Source of the DNA: Synechococcus sp. PCC 6312
GTDB lineage: Bacteria; Cyanobacteriota; Cyanobacteriia; Thermosynechococcales; Thermosynechococcaceae
DNA length: 64,000 nt
Assembly (NCBI RefSeq): GCF_000316685.1
Contig: NC_019680.1
Span: 1,861,501 to 1,925,500 of the forward strand
Direction: 5' to 3'
Shown here: positions 53,388 through 64,000 of the stretch, piece after piece
How the letters are laid out: the number at the start of each line of letters is the position of its first letter
Numbering within the stretch: the stretch's first letter is position 1
Translations under genes and position numbers: made by a program
The notes under the pieces: model-generated
The model's database searches: none
Told to the model about the DNA's origin: nothing
The model's input: only the letters and a program-made list of their open reading frames with translations

Positions 53388-55331
53388 CTAAAGAGTTGAT
53401 TTCAATCGCCAGGCCTGGTCACTATCTAACTCTAAAACGTAATTGTGATATTGCCGTAAGCTGTCCCGATGCCCGACGCTGATGTAACTGGTAGCCATGG
53501 CCTGGATGCGTTCATACACCCGCTTTTCATTGGCTAGATCTAAGGCACTCGTGGCTTCATCCAAAATTGCATAGGGGCTATTATTCAGGAGCAAACGAGC
53601 AATAGCCAACCGTTGTTGTTCTCCCAACGATAAGACATCTGCCCAATCCAAATCCACATCCAGGCCCCCAACCCGATCTGGTAAATGTTCCAGGTTGACT
53701 TCCGCTAAGGCTTCAAAAATGTTTTGGTCTGTAGTTTGGGGATTAGCCGCCGGATAAAGTAACTGAGTTCGCAGGGAGCCAAGGAGCATATAGGGCCGTT
53801 GGGGCAGAAACAAAACATCTCCCGGAGCCGGCCGGACAATTTCCCCAGAGCCAGAATTCCACAGGCCAGCAATTGCTCGTAAAAGAGAGCTTTTCCCCAC
53901 CCCACTCGGCCCCATAATCACCAAGCCCTCGCCTGGTTGTAAAGCAAAAGATAGGTCTTTCACCAAAGTGCGTTCGTAGTTGGGCGTTTGTACCGTCACA
54001 TCCTTAAGGATCAATTCATTAGCTTCAGTGACCGTAATTTCCGGATGTTCAGCAGAGGGTGGAATGGGTTCGAGAACTTCTGTAAAGCCAGCTAAACGTT
54101 CAATGCCAGCAATGAAGGCACTTAAGCTAGTGAACTGGTCAATGATAATCGAGAGGGCACTTAAGACTTGGCTAAAGGCAAATCCGGCCTGGGAAATCGC
54201 CCCAAAATCAATCTCTCCCCGGAAATACATCGGCGCAACAATTAAAGAGGGGACAATGACGGTTAGGTAGTTATAGCCTGTGGTGAAGAATCCTAAATTT
54301 CGCTGCCAACCAATCAGTAGGTTAAAATTACGCAAAACTTCTACAAAGCGTTGCCGGACTTGGAGTGACTCCTGCTGTTCCCCCCGATAAAAGGCAATGG
54401 ATTCTGCATTATCCCGCACATGAACCAGGCCATAGCGAAAATCGGCTTCTCGCCGCAATTGGGTAAAGTTCAGTCGGATTAAGCGTTGCCCCAATAACAC
54501 CGTAATAATTGTCCCGACAATGGCATAAACAATTAGGGTGGCCGTTAGGGTTTGGGAAATTGACCAGAGAATCCCAGAAAAAGCAATCAAATCAATGACA
54601 TTGCCCAAAATAATCAGCAAGAAGCCGAGGGAGGTTTGGGTAAAGGAGCGAATATCTTCGGCAATCCGTTGGTCGGGGTTATCAATGTCGGCCTGGGATT
54701 CAATTTTGTAATAAGCCCGGTTTTGAAAGTAACGCTCCAAAAAGCTGCGAGTCAACCAATCCCGCCAGCGCAGACCCAGATATTCCCGCACATAGCGATA
54801 AATCACCACAATGGGCGTACCGACAACAAACACCCCGGCATAGACAAACAAAAATCGCCAAAAAGTGGGTTGATCCTTTTCTGCCAAAGCTGTTTGGAAA
54901 AATCGCCCCACATAGCTAATAATCACGTTTAAGCCGCTGACGGACAGGGAAAGCATCAACAATAAGCCCAGTAATATCCAGGCCTGGCTGCGGGGCAGGG
55001 TTTGGCGGCGTAAAAAGATAAAAACTGCGGCTGGAATAATCAAGGTAGCCAGAATAACCCCCAGGCCAGGGCCCCCTAAAATCCCCTGAATGAGTTTGAC
55101 AAACCCGCCAGCAACCTGACCAAAAACCTCTGGAAATAGGGCATTTAAGGCCAGGGTTATCCCACTCACCAGGACAAAGAGTATCCCGAACATAAAGGCC
55201 ATGATCAGCAGCAATAGCACCAAGAAAATTGCCCCACTCCGCTTCATCTCTCTTGGGAAAAAATAGGGTTGGGCAATGGCTAAAAATTGATGCCAGGCCT
55301 GGGCACTAAACTTATGAGTCGGTTGAACCAT
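53388..55331 (-). CDS. YddA/SbmA-type ABC transporter (permease fused to ATPase)
   Basis: A 647-residue half-transporter. About six membrane helices in residues 30-330, with the EAA-like [14 protein letters not shown] typical of the YddA/ABCD group. The C-terminal ATPase has Walker [20 protein letters not shown], the signature [16 protein letters not shown], Walker [13 protein letters not shown] and the H loop in VGHRDSL. Homologues carry peptides, B12 or fatty acids; here the substrate is unknown. Confidence 0.9.
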   Translation of the reverse strand: MVQPTHKFSAQAWHQFLAIAQPYFFPREMKRSGAIFLVLLLLIMAFMFGILFVLVSGITLALNALFPEVFGQVAGGFVKLIQGILGGPGLGVILATLIIPAAVFIFLRRQTLPRSQAWILLGLLLMLSLSVSGLNVIISYVGRFFQTALAEKDQPTFWRFLFVYAGVFVVGTPIVVIYRYVREYLGLRWRDWLTRSFLERYFQNRAYYKIESQADIDNPDQRIAEDIRSFTQTSLGFLLIILGNVIDLIAFSGILWSISQTLTATLIVYAIVGTIITVLLGQRLIRLNFTQLRREADFRYGLVHVRDNAESIAFYRGEQQESLQVRQRFVEVLRNFNLLIGWQRNLGFFTTGYNYLTVIVPSLIVAPMYFRGEIDFGAISQAGFAFSQVLSALSIIIDQFTSLSAFIAGIERLAGFTEVLEPIPPSAEHPEITVTEANELILKDVTVQTPNYERTLVKDLSFALQPGEGLVIMGPSGVGKSSLLRAIAGLWNSGSGEIVRPAPGDVLFLPQRPYMLLGSLRTQLLYPAANPQTTDQNIFEALAEVNLEHLPDRVGGLDVDLDWADVLSLGEQQRLAIARLLLNNSPYAILDEATSALDLANEKRVYERIQAMATSYISVGHRDSLRQYHNYVLELDSDQAWRLKSTL

Positions 55332-55462
55332 GGAAACAAAACGCCGTAAATGCTCACCTGATTATATTCGTGATTCCGAAGTTAAGTCAGACCGCCACCC
55401 CAAGCCCCGCTACCCAGTTGGATAAGATAGAAAAAGTGCAAGCCCCGATTCAGGAGAAAATC

Positions 55463-55864
55463 ATGGCCCCCCCCAGACGTGTTGAACGGGTCGCAGAACT
55501 GATCCGTCGCGAAGTCAGTCAGCTTTTAGTCCACAACATCAAAGACGAGCGAGTTGGCAATGGCATGGTCAGCGTTACGGATGTGATTGTCTCCGGGGAT
55601 CTACAGCACGCCAAAATTTTTGTCAGTATCTATGGAACCGATGAAGTCCGCACCGCAACAATGGCAGGCCTGAAGGCAGCAACGGGCTATGTTCGCAGTG
55701 AAATTGGGCAACGGGTTCGGTTACGGCGGACACCAGAGATTGTTTTTGTGGAAGATCGCTCCCTCGAACGGGGAACCAAGGTGCTATCTCTCTTAAATGA
55801 CCTTGAGCGCAATCGCCCCCCAGAATCCTTAGAATCGGCGGAATCAGAAGTTCCTCTTCAATGA
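55463..55864 (+). CDS. rbfA: Ribosome-binding factor A
   Basis: A 133-residue 30S maturation factor with a KH-like fold. Start chosen at 55463 ([22 protein letters not shown]) because CAGGAGA lies about 8 bases upstream; a longer frame to 55370 is unlikely. Conserved elements are [29 protein letters not shown] and [18 protein letters not shown] Glu/Ser tail ends the protein. Confidence 0.94.
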   Translation: MAPPRRVERVAELIRREVSQLLVHNIKDERVGNGMVSVTDVIVSGDLQHAKIFVSIYGTDEVRTATMAGLKAATGYVRSEIGQRVRLRRTPEIVFVEDRSLERGTKVLSLLNDLERNRPPESLESAESEVPLQ

Positions 55865-56012
55865 CATTTCCCATGCGTGCCTCTTGCTTCAAAGGACTGG
55901 CTCGGGCCGGGTTGTCTTAGATTCAGACATAGACTCTTTCTCCTTACCCTGATGCCAAAATACAAAGCAGACAGAGAACCCAAGAAACATCCCAAACCAC
56001 CTGGCCTGGATC

Positions 56013-56486
56013 ATGACTATAACGACTCCTACCCTCTATGACGTAGATTATGCTGATTGGATTGCCGAGACGGTAGCTCGATTAAAAGCAAAAGACTTTA
56101 CAGGCCTGGACTTAGAAAACTTAATTGAGGAGATGGAAAGCTTGGGACGCTCAGAACGTCATGCCCTCAGCAGCCAATGGATCCGGGTCGTTAAGCATTT
56201 ATTCAAGCTAGAAGCCCAGCCCCAGACCACGGACTATCACAATAGTTTGGTCTCTAGTGTGGTGGAGGGTGTTAGGCAAATCAAACGTCTTCTTAGAGAT
56301 TCCCCCAGCTTAAAAGGGTACATACGTGCAAACCCGGCCGATTGGTATCCAGATGCCCGATCAGAAGCCTCCATTGAAACCAGACTGCCCCAGGCCCAAT
56401 TTCCCGAATCCTGTCCTTATGATGTGTTGGACTTGATTGCCGGAAACTATCCTGAATCGTTGCGCTATGTCTTTGTGATTGAGTAA
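56013..56486 (+). CDS. DUF29 family protein
   Basis: A 157-residue protein of the DUF29 family, common in cyanobacteria: LYDVDYADWIAETVARLKAKDFTGLDLENLIEEMESLGRSERHAL (about 8-52), then WIRVVKHLFKLEAQP. Function unknown; often found near mobile or regulatory genes. The interval of 185 bases up to sqdB holds no gene. Confidence 0.9.
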   Translation: MTITTPTLYDVDYADWIAETVARLKAKDFTGLDLENLIEEMESLGRSERHALSSQWIRVVKHLFKLEAQPQTTDYHNSLVSSVVEGVRQIKRLLRDSPSLKGYIRANPADWYPDARSEASIETRLPQAQFPESCPYDVLDLIAGNYPESLRYVFVIE

Positions 56487-56665
56487 ACCACTGGGGCCTA
56501 GAACTAAGATGTTACTTCGGAATATCGGCCCGAAAACTGGGAAAGTCAGAATTTTATTCATAGGGGCCTGTAAGAAGGCGTATTCCTGGTAACGTGGTAG
56601 CAAGGCCAACATGAACAACTGTAGCGCAGTTAACAATGGGGCCATTCATACACTCACTTCAGTAA

Positions 56666-57823
<1,158 letters not shown>

Positions 57824-57829
57824 GGGCCG

Positions 57830-59005
57830 ATGAGTAATCCAAACTCAACATTCCCAGATTGCCAAGTTTACAAACGAGTCGGGGTCATTGGTGGTGGACA
57901 ACTAGCTTGGATGCTGGGCCTGGCGGCGCGGGATTTGGGAATTGAGTTAATTGTCCAAACGCCGAGTGCTACTGATTCTGCGGTATCTGTGGCAAGGGAT
58001 GTTATTTATGCTCCGATTGACGATCTTGCTGCAACTCAAGCCCTGAGCCAAAGAGTTGATGTCATTACCTTTGAAAATGAGTTTGTGGATTTAGTCGGGT
58101 TAGAAAAACTCGCTGATGCCGGAGTGTGTTTTCGCCCCAGTTTGAGCAGTCTCGCCCCGCTGTTGGACAAATTAGAGCAACGGCAATTTTTAGAATCTTT
58201 GGGTTTAGCTATCCCGAAATTTGTGGGCGCAGATCACGTTGCAACTCTCACGGAAGTCAGCAAAACCTTTGCGTTTCCAGTGGTGGTAAAAGCGCGGCGG
58301 CATGGGTATGACGGTCAAGGTACGTTTGTAATTAAAGATGTCGGGGCCTGGGATAGTTTTTGGCAAGATCGCCCTGATTTTAATTCGTTTTTAATTGAAG
58401 CCTTTGTGCCCTTTCGCTGTGAGTTGGGGTTGATGGCGGCCCGCTCGGTCTCTGGGGAAGTTGCTTTTCATCCTTTAGTCGAAACCCAACAGGAAGATCA
58501 AGTGTGTCGTCGCGTCATTGCCCCCGGCCCCGTGAGTTCTGAGATTACCTCCCAGGCCCAGGCCATGGCCCAAACCCTTTTAGAAGCCTTAGATTTTGTC
58601 GGTATCTTGGGGATTGAGTTTTTCCTAACCGCTGACAATCAACTGCTAATCAACGAAATTGCCCCCCGCACCCACAACTCCGGCCACTACACGATTGAAG
58701 CCTGTCACACCAGTCAGTTTGCCCAACATTTACTGGCGATTACCGGCCGGGGCCTAGGCAATCCGGACTTACAATCTCCTGCCGGCGTTATGATCAACCT
58801 CTTGGGCTTTGAAACCGCCACGTCCGACTACGGTGAAAAACGCCAAACCCTGAGCCAAATTCCCCAAGCGACTGTCCATTGGTATGGTAAAACTCAAGCC
58901 TATCCAGGCCGAAAGCTGGGCCATGTAACGGTATTACTCCATAATCAAGAGCCTGAAACAATTACCAAGACCCTATCTCAGATTGAATCTATTTGGTATT
59001 CCTGA
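57830..59005 (+). CDS. purK: N5-carboxyaminoimidazole ribonucleotide synthase
   Basis: Purine synthesis enzyme that converts AIR, bicarbonate and ATP to N5-CAIR. ATP-grasp protein: VGVIGGGQLAWMLGLAARDLG at the N-terminus, ITFENEFVD, VVVKARRHGYDGQGTFVIK, and LLINEIAPRTHNSGHYTIEAC. The length of 391 residues is normal. It follows sqdB closely, perhaps in an operon. Confidence 0.95.
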   Translation: MSNPNSTFPDCQVYKRVGVIGGGQLAWMLGLAARDLGIELIVQTPSATDSAVSVARDVIYAPIDDLAATQALSQRVDVITFENEFVDLVGLEKLADAGVCFRPSLSSLAPLLDKLEQRQFLESLGLAIPKFVGADHVATLTEVSKTFAFPVVVKARRHGYDGQGTFVIKDVGAWDSFWQDRPDFNSFLIEAFVPFRCELGLMAARSVSGEVAFHPLVETQQEDQVCRRVIAPGPVSSEITSQAQAMAQTLLEALDFVGILGIEFFLTADNQLLINEIAPRTHNSGHYTIEACHTSQFAQHLLAITGRGLGNPDLQSPAGVMINLLGFETATSDYGEKRQTLSQIPQATVHWYGKTQAYPGRKLGHVTVLLHNQEPETITKTLSQIESIWYS

Positions 59006-59008
59006 GCA

Positions 59009-59692
59009 TCAACCCAGGCCGGGAACTTTTGCCTCTAAACCAACTTTTTGTAGCATCCGACTAAATTGGGGGAGTACCCGTTGGCATTGACTGACAAACG
59101 CCGTTAACCAGGACTGGAGTTGATCTAGCTGTTCTGGGGTGAGCAAAATCTCCTCGGCTGGCCGGCGATGGCGATAGGTCACTTCCGCAGCGGCACTAAC
59201 TTCATAATCAGCAAACCAACTACTGTGGGGCCGACTGGTATGCCAATAGTTACGCGTGATTAGCTCCCCTAGATATTTGCTCGCAACAATACTAACTTGG
59301 TTCAAAACAACGAGGGCATCCGCTAAGGAGATACTGGGTTGAGGCAGAGATTTGAGAGTTCCAGAAAAATAAAGCGGCAAGGTTGGCTCCTCAAGGGCTG
59401 GCAGTGAATTGAGACTTAGCCCCATCAGAGAAAACAACTTTGCTTCTAAATTATGCAGATAGGCGCGATAGCTACTACCATGCCGACTCAAAGATTGATG
59501 TAAACGCACCAGTAGATCCAAATCAGCTAATCTGTCACTGGCAAAGGACTCTAAACGAATGAGTTGTTCAGCAAAAGCGGAATCTTCGATGTCATCAGTC
59601 ATGGGCAAGGGAACAGCGGTAATCCCCAGAGCTACTGCATTTTCCTGTAATAAACGGCGAATTTGGTAGCGGGTCATCGGCGAAAGGGACAT
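59009..59692 (-). CDS. Uncharacterised protein
   Basis: A 227-residue soluble protein, not recognised. Start chosen at 59692 (MSLSPMTRYQIRRLLQENAVALG) because GAG precedes it; an upstream start at 59728 is possible. It is mostly helical, with LLTPEQLDQLQSWLTAFVSQCQRVLPQ at the C-terminus and RLADLDLLVRLHQSL. It is convergent with purK, three bases away. Confidence 0.65.
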   Translation of the reverse strand: MSLSPMTRYQIRRLLQENAVALGITAVPLPMTDDIEDSAFAEQLIRLESFASDRLADLDLLVRLHQSLSRHGSSYRAYLHNLEAKLFSLMGLSLNSLPALEEPTLPLYFSGTLKSLPQPSISLADALVVLNQVSIVASKYLGELITRNYWHTSRPHSSWFADYEVSAAAEVTYRHRRPAEEILLTPEQLDQLQSWLTAFVSQCQRVLPQFSRMLQKVGLEAKVPGLG

Positions 59693-59861
59693 GGTATCTC
59701 GTTTTATGAAGTTTACTTTTCTTAACAATTACCCTGCCTACTACCCTACAGGACTTAGGGGACGGAATAACTCCGTAGGATTACCGAATCGCCAACGTTC
59801 CTGGCCGTGGGGGAACCATTTCTAGTCTAGGCGTTGGGGGAGATTCACTCAGATTGGAAAA

Positions 59862-60230
59862 GGAAAAGAGTTAGACGTAAGCCGGGTTCTGTTCTTTGTG
59901 ACCAAAGAGTAGTTATCTATCTGGGACATTTGTTACCAAATGCCTCTTGCGGTTCTCGCTAGCGGGGCAGGAAAAAGATCAACCCTTGCACCCTCGTGAC
60001 CTTGCTTCCGGCCGGGGTTTACCGAGCCAATACCTCTCGATATTGCTGGTGCGCTCTTACCACACCCTTGCACCCTTACCTGTGCCCGTAGGCCATCGGC
60101 GGTATGTTTCTGTGGCACTATCCTCACGCTCGCGCGCACTGGGCGTTACCCAGCAGGCCTGATCTTTTGGAAGCCCGGACTTTCCTCAGGAGTATTGCTA
60201 CCCCCGCAACTACCTCGCCAACTCTTTTCC
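59862..60230 (-). ncRNA. rnpB: RNase P RNA
   Basis: Catalytic RNA of RNase P, which matures tRNA 5' ends. The 5' end has GAGGTAGTTGCGGGGG and GAGGAAAGTCCGGGC, then GATAGTGCCACAGAAA and later GGGTGCAAGGGT and GGTAAACCCCGGC, all conserved core elements. The 3' part has AGAACCCGGCTTACGTC. The two ends form helix P1 (GGAAAAGAGTTG pairs with the TAACTCTTTTCC end). About 370 nt, bacterial type A size. Exact ends are approximate by a few bases. Confidence 0.95.
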
Positions 60231-60272
60231 AGTTCCTATTGTGCCAAATCGCGAGATCACCAGACCAAGAAT

Positions 60273-60977
60273 CTAAGGATGTTGCCCCACCAAGACTCCC
60301 ATCAGTCCGCCCATTAAGGGATAAAATGTCACTGCCTGAAATCCAGCCGCTTGAGCCATCGTGATCAGTTCTGGGGGTTTGGGATAACGAGCGAGGCTAG
60401 GAATCAGATAAGTATATTCGTCTGTGAGGTTATAGGTTTTGGCCAAGGGAACCACAATCTGTTGGAGATACCAGGCCTGGAAGTTCTTGAGCCATAACTC
60501 TTGAGGATGACTAAAATCTAAGATCGCCACCCAGCCCCCCGGCCGTAAAACTCGATATAACTCACTCAGACATTGGGGAATATCACTGACATTTCGCAGG
60601 CCATAACCCAGAGTTGCCCCATCAAAACTGCCATCATCAAAAGGTAATCCGAGGGCATCGCCTTGAATCCATTTGATCTGCCCCAGACCCCGACTACGAA
60701 TTTTGGCCATCTCCAATTGAGCCGTAGAAAAATCCAAACCCACCACTTGGCCCTGAATCCCAACTCGGCGGGCTAACAGTAGGGCTAAATCACCGCTGCC
60801 ACAACAAACATCCAAAGCTGACTGGCCGGGCTGAACCTGTGACCATTTCACTGCCATCTGCTTCCAAACCCGATGCAACCCAAGACTGAGCCAATCATTG
60901 AGGGGATCATAGACCGGAGCAATCCGATTAAACAGGGCCTGGACTTGGCTAGGGGTAGGGGAGGAGGTTAATTCCAC
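60273..60977 (-). CDS. menG: 2-phytyl-1,4-naphthoquinone methyltransferase (MenG/UbiE family)
   Basis: Methylates the last intermediate of phylloquinone in cyanobacteria. UbiE-family features: APVYDPLNDWLSLGLHRVWK (about 18-37), ALDVCCGSGDLALLLARR (SAM motif I), GATLGYGLRNVSDIPQCLSELYRVLRPGGW and EYTYLIPSLARYP near the end. The length of 234 residues fits. Because cyanobacteria use this enzyme for phylloquinone, menG is preferred over ubiE. The RNase P gene lies just downstream. Confidence 0.92.
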   Translation of the reverse strand: MELTSSPTPSQVQALFNRIAPVYDPLNDWLSLGLHRVWKQMAVKWSQVQPGQSALDVCCGSGDLALLLARRVGIQGQVVGLDFSTAQLEMAKIRSRGLGQIKWIQGDALGLPFDDGSFDGATLGYGLRNVSDIPQCLSELYRVLRPGGWVAILDFSHPQELWLKNFQAWYLQQIVVPLAKTYNLTDEYTYLIPSLARYPKPPELITMAQAAGFQAVTFYPLMGGLMGVLVGQHP

Positions 60978-61027
60978 AACGAATCAATGGCGAGAGAGGA
61001 CTTGGAGGCTGTTGATTTGGGCTGGAT

Positions 61028-63127
61028 TTAATGGGAGCTACTCACCAGGCCACTGTGACGCAATAACGGTGTAGTTTCCGGTTCTCGGCCACGGAAAGAT
61101 TTGAATACTTCCATAGGGGGGTGACTACCTCCGAGCGCGAGCACCGTATCCCGGAACCGCCGGCCTGTTTTTTGAATTTCCGCTTCATTTTCCAGGCCCA
61201 CCTCTTCAAAGGCAGCAAAGGCATCGGCACTTAAGACCTCGGCCCACTTATAGCTGTAGTACCCGGCCGCATAGCCCCCGGCAAAAATATGACCAAAGGA
61301 GCATAAGAAGGCATCTTCCGGTAAGGGTGGTAAGACAGTCGTGAGTTTGGCAATCCGATCCCGAATATCGTTGGCTTTCTCAGAACTACTGGGTTGATAG
61401 CGATGATGCAGTTCTAAGTCCACCAAACTGAAGTACAACTGCCGTAACATCCCACTCCCAGAGCGATAGGTGCGGGCTGCTAAGAGTTTTTGATAGTAAT
61501 GTTCTGGTAAGATTTCTCCGGTTTCATAGTGGCGGGCCATGCCGAATAATGTGGCCTGGTCATAGCACCAATTTTCCATAAACTGGCTGGGTAATTCCAC
61601 CGCATCCCACTCGACATTATTAATTCCGGCCGCACTGGGATAATCCACTTGGGTGAGCATATGTTGTAGGCCATGGCCAAACTCATGGAAGAGGGTTTCC
61701 ACTTCCCCAAAGGTCATCAGGCTGGGTTTGCCGTCAATCGGTGGGGTTTGATTACAGATTAGATACGCTACGGGTAAGCGGGTTTTGAAATCTGTCCCGA
61801 CACGCACCTTAGCCCGGCCCAAACAATCATCCATCCAGGCCCCGCCCCGTTTTTCTGCCGGCCGACTGTAGGCATCCAGATAAAAGCCCGCAATTTCCGC
61901 CCCCGTTTCGTTTTTGATTTGGAAATATTGGACATCAGGATGCCAGACGGGAATACCAGATTTAATTTCGGTAATGGTGACACCAAATAACCGCGAGGCC
62001 AGGCCAAACAAGCCATCCAACACCCGCGGCAGGGAAAAATAGGGACGCAATTCTTCATCATTAAAGGCAAACTTGGCTTCCCGTTGCCGCTCGGCCCAAT
62101 AGCCAATATCCCAATGCTGTAACGGCTCATTCTGTCCTTGTTCACTGGCAAAGGCCTGCAATTCCTCCATTTCCTTGACAGCGGCCGGAAAACTGACTTG
62201 GCGCAATTCTTCTAAAAGACTTTCAACCGCAGCCACACTGGGAGCCATTTTGCCATCGAGACTTAATTCTGCATAGGTTTTAAATCCCAAAAGTTGCGCT
62301 TCTTCTTGCCGGAGTTTGAGGATTTTTTCGATGATCTCGCTATTATCCCATTCACCACTAGCGGCCCGACTAATGAAAGCCCGATAGACCTGCTCCCGTA
62401 AATCCCGCCGCTGACTGTGTTGCAAGAAGGGGCCAAAACTGGGGAAATCGAGACTAATGTGCCAAGGGCCTGTGTCCGGGGTAGCCGCTTCTTCTCCATC
62501 GGCCCGGGCGGTTTGGGCAGCTAAGGACAGTAAACTGGGGGGCAATCCGGCGACTTCTTCAGGTTGCGTTAATTTCAAGCGAAAGGCTTTGGTGGCATCA
62601 AGAACATGGTTAGAAAATTGGGTTCCCAGTTCTGCCAGTTGGAGTTGAATTTGGTTAAATCGTTCTTTAGCTTCCCCTGCCAGGCCCACCCCACTGTGTT
62701 CAGCACTGCGAATCGCGGCGGTAATAATTCGTTTTTGGGCCGGTTCCAGGGTTGACCACTCGCGGCTATCCCGTAAAGCTTTGTAGGCCTGGTAGAGGGG
62801 CTGGCTTTGACCAAGACGGTTATAAAACTCAATCACTTCGGGCTGCATGGTTTCATGGGCGGCGCGCAATTCCGGGCTATTTTTGACCCCCATGAGATGA
62901 TTGACAATCCCCCAAGTCCAGGCCAGGCGTTCTCCCAATCGTTCAACGGGTTCGACCAATTTTTCCCAAGTCGGGATGACGGTTGTTTCTAAGTCGGTCA
63001 GTTCCTGATTCAGTTCAACCAGGAGTTGTTTGAGGGCGGGTTCAACTAGGCTCGGTTCAATTTCCGCAAACGGGGGCAGACCATCCCCAATCAGGAGAGG
63101 ATTTTTGATCGCTGTCTCGGTTGTCAT
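61028..63127 (-). CDS. prlC: M3-family oligopeptidase A
   Basis: Cytosolic zinc metallopeptidase of about 700 residues that degrades short peptides, including cleaved signal peptides. Zinc site HEFGHGLQHML with the downstream Glu in NVEWDAVELPSQFMENW, and the conserved SFGHIFAGGYAAGYYSYKWAEVLSADAF. Start chosen at the ATG at 63127 (MTTETAIKNPLL); an in-frame ATG four codons upstream (63139) is possible. It resembles PrlC/OpdA more than the eukaryotic thimet group. Confidence 0.93.
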   Translation of the reverse strand: MTTETAIKNPLLIGDGLPPFAEIEPSLVEPALKQLLVELNQELTDLETTVIPTWEKLVEPVERLGERLAWTWGIVNHLMGVKNSPELRAAHETMQPEVIEFYNRLGQSQPLYQAYKALRDSREWSTLEPAQKRIITAAIRSAEHSGVGLAGEAKERFNQIQLQLAELGTQFSNHVLDATKAFRLKLTQPEEVAGLPPSLLSLAAQTARADGEEAATPDTGPWHISLDFPSFGPFLQHSQRRDLREQVYRAFISRAASGEWDNSEIIEKILKLRQEEAQLLGFKTYAELSLDGKMAPSVAAVESLLEELRQVSFPAAVKEMEELQAFASEQGQNEPLQHWDIGYWAERQREAKFAFNDEELRPYFSLPRVLDGLFGLASRLFGVTITEIKSGIPVWHPDVQYFQIKNETGAEIAGFYLDAYSRPAEKRGGAWMDDCLGRAKVRVGTDFKTRLPVAYLICNQTPPIDGKPSLMTFGEVETLFHEFGHGLQHMLTQVDYPSAAGINNVEWDAVELPSQFMENWCYDQATLFGMARHYETGEILPEHYYQKLLAARTYRSGSGMLRQLYFSLVDLELHHRYQPSSSEKANDIRDRIAKLTTVLPPLPEDAFLCSFGHIFAGGYAAGYYSYKWAEVLSADAFAAFEEVGLENEAEIQKTGRRFRDTVLALGGSHPPMEVFKSFRGREPETTPLLRHSGLVSSSH

Positions 63128-63189
63128 GGGAGCATCCACAAAGGTATGGCGTGATTCAATGCTTTGATCCTAGTGGATCCGGGGCCTGG

Positions 63190-63298
63190 GGGCGAACTAG
63201 GGAAAACCGACCGTTATGAATTTACCCAAGTCGCCGTTACTCAGGATCAGATTTCACTAATAGTCTATGCCCCAACCGAGGAGGTAATCTTGCAATAG
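63190..63298 (+). pseudogene. Remnant of xisH
   Basis: An open frame of about 36 codons ends YEFTQVAVTQDQISLIVYAP then TEEVILQ and TAG (63296-63298). The VYxPxxEVI ending resembles the C-terminus of XisH (fdxN-element excision controlling factor). The N-terminal part is missing. It directly precedes an xisI-like remnant, the normal gene order. Confidence 0.45.
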
Positions 63299-63301
63299 AT
63301 T

Positions 63302-63483
63302 AAGATAGATAAATATCGTAAAAATATTCAAGAGTTGTTAACTCAGTATGCCGAAGATGACATATCTAATCTAATGATGTCGAAGTCCAATTCATCTTTG
63401 ATACTGAACCAGATCACTATCCATGGCTGAATGTTAGTTGGGAAAAGTTGCATCAGGTTTATCGTTATTCAATTCATGGGTAG
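63302..63483 (+). pseudogene. Decayed xisI
   Basis: It starts KIDKYRKNIQELLTQYAED (ATA replaces the start ATG), then after a frameshift reads DVEVQFIFDTEPDHYPWLNV and SWEKLHQVYRYSIHG, ending TAG at 63481-63483. These match the N-terminus and the DTExDHYxWLxVGW core of XisI. The C-terminal half is missing and the frame is broken. Confidence 0.6.
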
Positions 63484-63576
63484 GGGTTGATAATTATTTT
63501 TAGATAGATGTCTCCAGGCCTGGGGTCAACTCCCGATTCAGCCTACAATAAAAAAGTACTGCCAATCTCGCTTCCC

Positions 63577-64000
63577 ATGACTTCTCTAGAACCAAGTGTT
63601 GATTTTAATTTGCCTCGAATTGTGTTTTTTGGCCGGACATTTGCCGAATATGAACAAATGTTTAATTTCACCGATGCAGAACTGGCGGGAAAACGAATTT
63701 TAGATTGTCCTTCTGGGCCGGATTCCTTTGTCGCCGAAAGTTTTAACCGGGGCCTGGATGTAGTCGGCTGTGATCCGGTTTATCAAAATCAATCCGCAGA
63801 ACAACTCTATGAACGGGCCAAGACAGATATTACCTTTTGCTTAGCCCAGGCCCAGGTGCGCATGGATCAATTTCCAACATTTACTGATGAAATATTTGCC
63901 CAATTCAGCCAGGCCAAGCTAGAGGCAATGGAAAAATTCTACCACGATTTCAAAGACCGGCCCCAGGCCTATCAAGTTGGGAGTTTACCCCATTTGCCCT
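63577..64000 (+). CDS. Methyltransferase-like protein, truncated at the window edge
   Basis: An intact frame from an ATG at 63577 to the right edge, 141 codons. The product has KRILDCPSGPDSFVAESFNRGLDVVGCDPVY, a Rossmann-like SAM-binding motif (usual DxGxG written as DCPSGPDSF), preceded by PRIVFFGRTFAEYEQMF. It resembles a SAM-dependent methyltransferase found in cyanobacteria; substrate unknown. The C-terminus is outside the window. CAGGCC motifs are present, so it looks native. Confidence 0.65.
   Translation, partial: MTSLEPSVDFNLPRIVFFGRTFAEYEQMFNFTDAELAGKRILDCPSGPDSFVAESFNRGLDVVGCDPVYQNQSAEQLYERAKTDITFCLAQAQVRMDQFPTFTDEIFAQFSQAKLEAMEKFYHDFKDRPQAYQVGSLPHLP

Noticed and set aside
59933-60364. 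Short frames inside the RNase P RNA on both strands
   Set aside because: The sequence is fully explained by conserved RNase P RNA core elements.

Overview
The window is cyanobacterial chromosome. It carries photosystem II genes (psbH, psbN, psbV), cytochrome c6 (petJ), sqdB, a phytyl-naphthoquinone methyltransferase (menG), a plastid-type fibrillin, a CYP38/TLP40-like lumenal isomerase and an RNase P RNA of cyanobacterial type. The tandem psbV-psbV2-petJ is known from Thermosynechococcus, so I infer a relative of the Thermosynechococcus / Synechococcus PCC 6312 group. The window has very few copies of the usual cyanobacterial HIP1 octamer but many copies of CAGGCC/GGCCTG, often as the palindrome CCAGGCCTGG.

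Layout. 0-7 kb: a truncated gene at the left edge, then pth-tatA-psbH on the minus strand, psbN opposite psbH, and the secE-nusG-rplK-rplA-(L10 leader)-rplJ-rplL ribosomal/translocation cluster, followed by an EF-hand protein and a LivH-type amino-acid permease. 7-26 kb: a [2Fe-2S] ferredoxin, an inositol-monophosphatase-like enzyme, petJ-psbV2-psbV, panB, thrS, hisA, ppk2, a five-PAS diguanylate cyclase, fibrillin, argF, a DUF1517 protein, a methyltransferase, a glycosyltransferase, thiG and a lumenal cyclophilin. 26-37 kb: two small membrane proteins, a gene-poor kilobase with a likely small RNA, a CHASE2 Ser/Thr kinase with a DUF928 partner, a Fic/Doc toxin remnant, a Gfo/Idh/MocA oxidoreductase, a pentapeptide protein, a TsaC-like protein and two unknown genes.

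37-44.5 kb and 50.3-53 kb form a metal-resistance region: an orphan sensor kinase, a CzcB/CopB-like adaptor, a CzcA/CopA-like RND pump, a small lipoprotein, a MerR regulator, a glutaredoxin-MauE fusion, a His/Met-rich secreted protein and a DUF2808 protein. Three promoters here share the direct repeat TTTCAT-N5-TTTCAT, the type of site used by the cyanobacterial copper regulator CopR, so I read this as a copper regulon.

The region is split by an accessory insert at about 44.95-50.1 kb. The insert has none of the CAGGCC motifs seen by eye and contains several attC-like recombination sites lying just beyond the 3' ends of toxin-antitoxin and defence-like genes (HicAB, a PIN pair with a broken toxin, a HEPN-type protein, a TetR/AhpD-like pair). 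No integrase is present, so it resembles a CALIN, an integron cassette array lacking its integrase. It is bounded by two direct copies of a merR/operator/grx module that have decayed in complementary ways: the left copy keeps merR and has lost grx, and the right copy has lost merR and keeps grx.

53-64 kb returns to housekeeping genes: a YddA-type ABC transporter, rbfA, a DUF29 protein, sqdB, purK, rnpB, menG, an M3 oligopeptidase, decayed xisH/xisI, and the start of a methyltransferase-like gene at the right edge.
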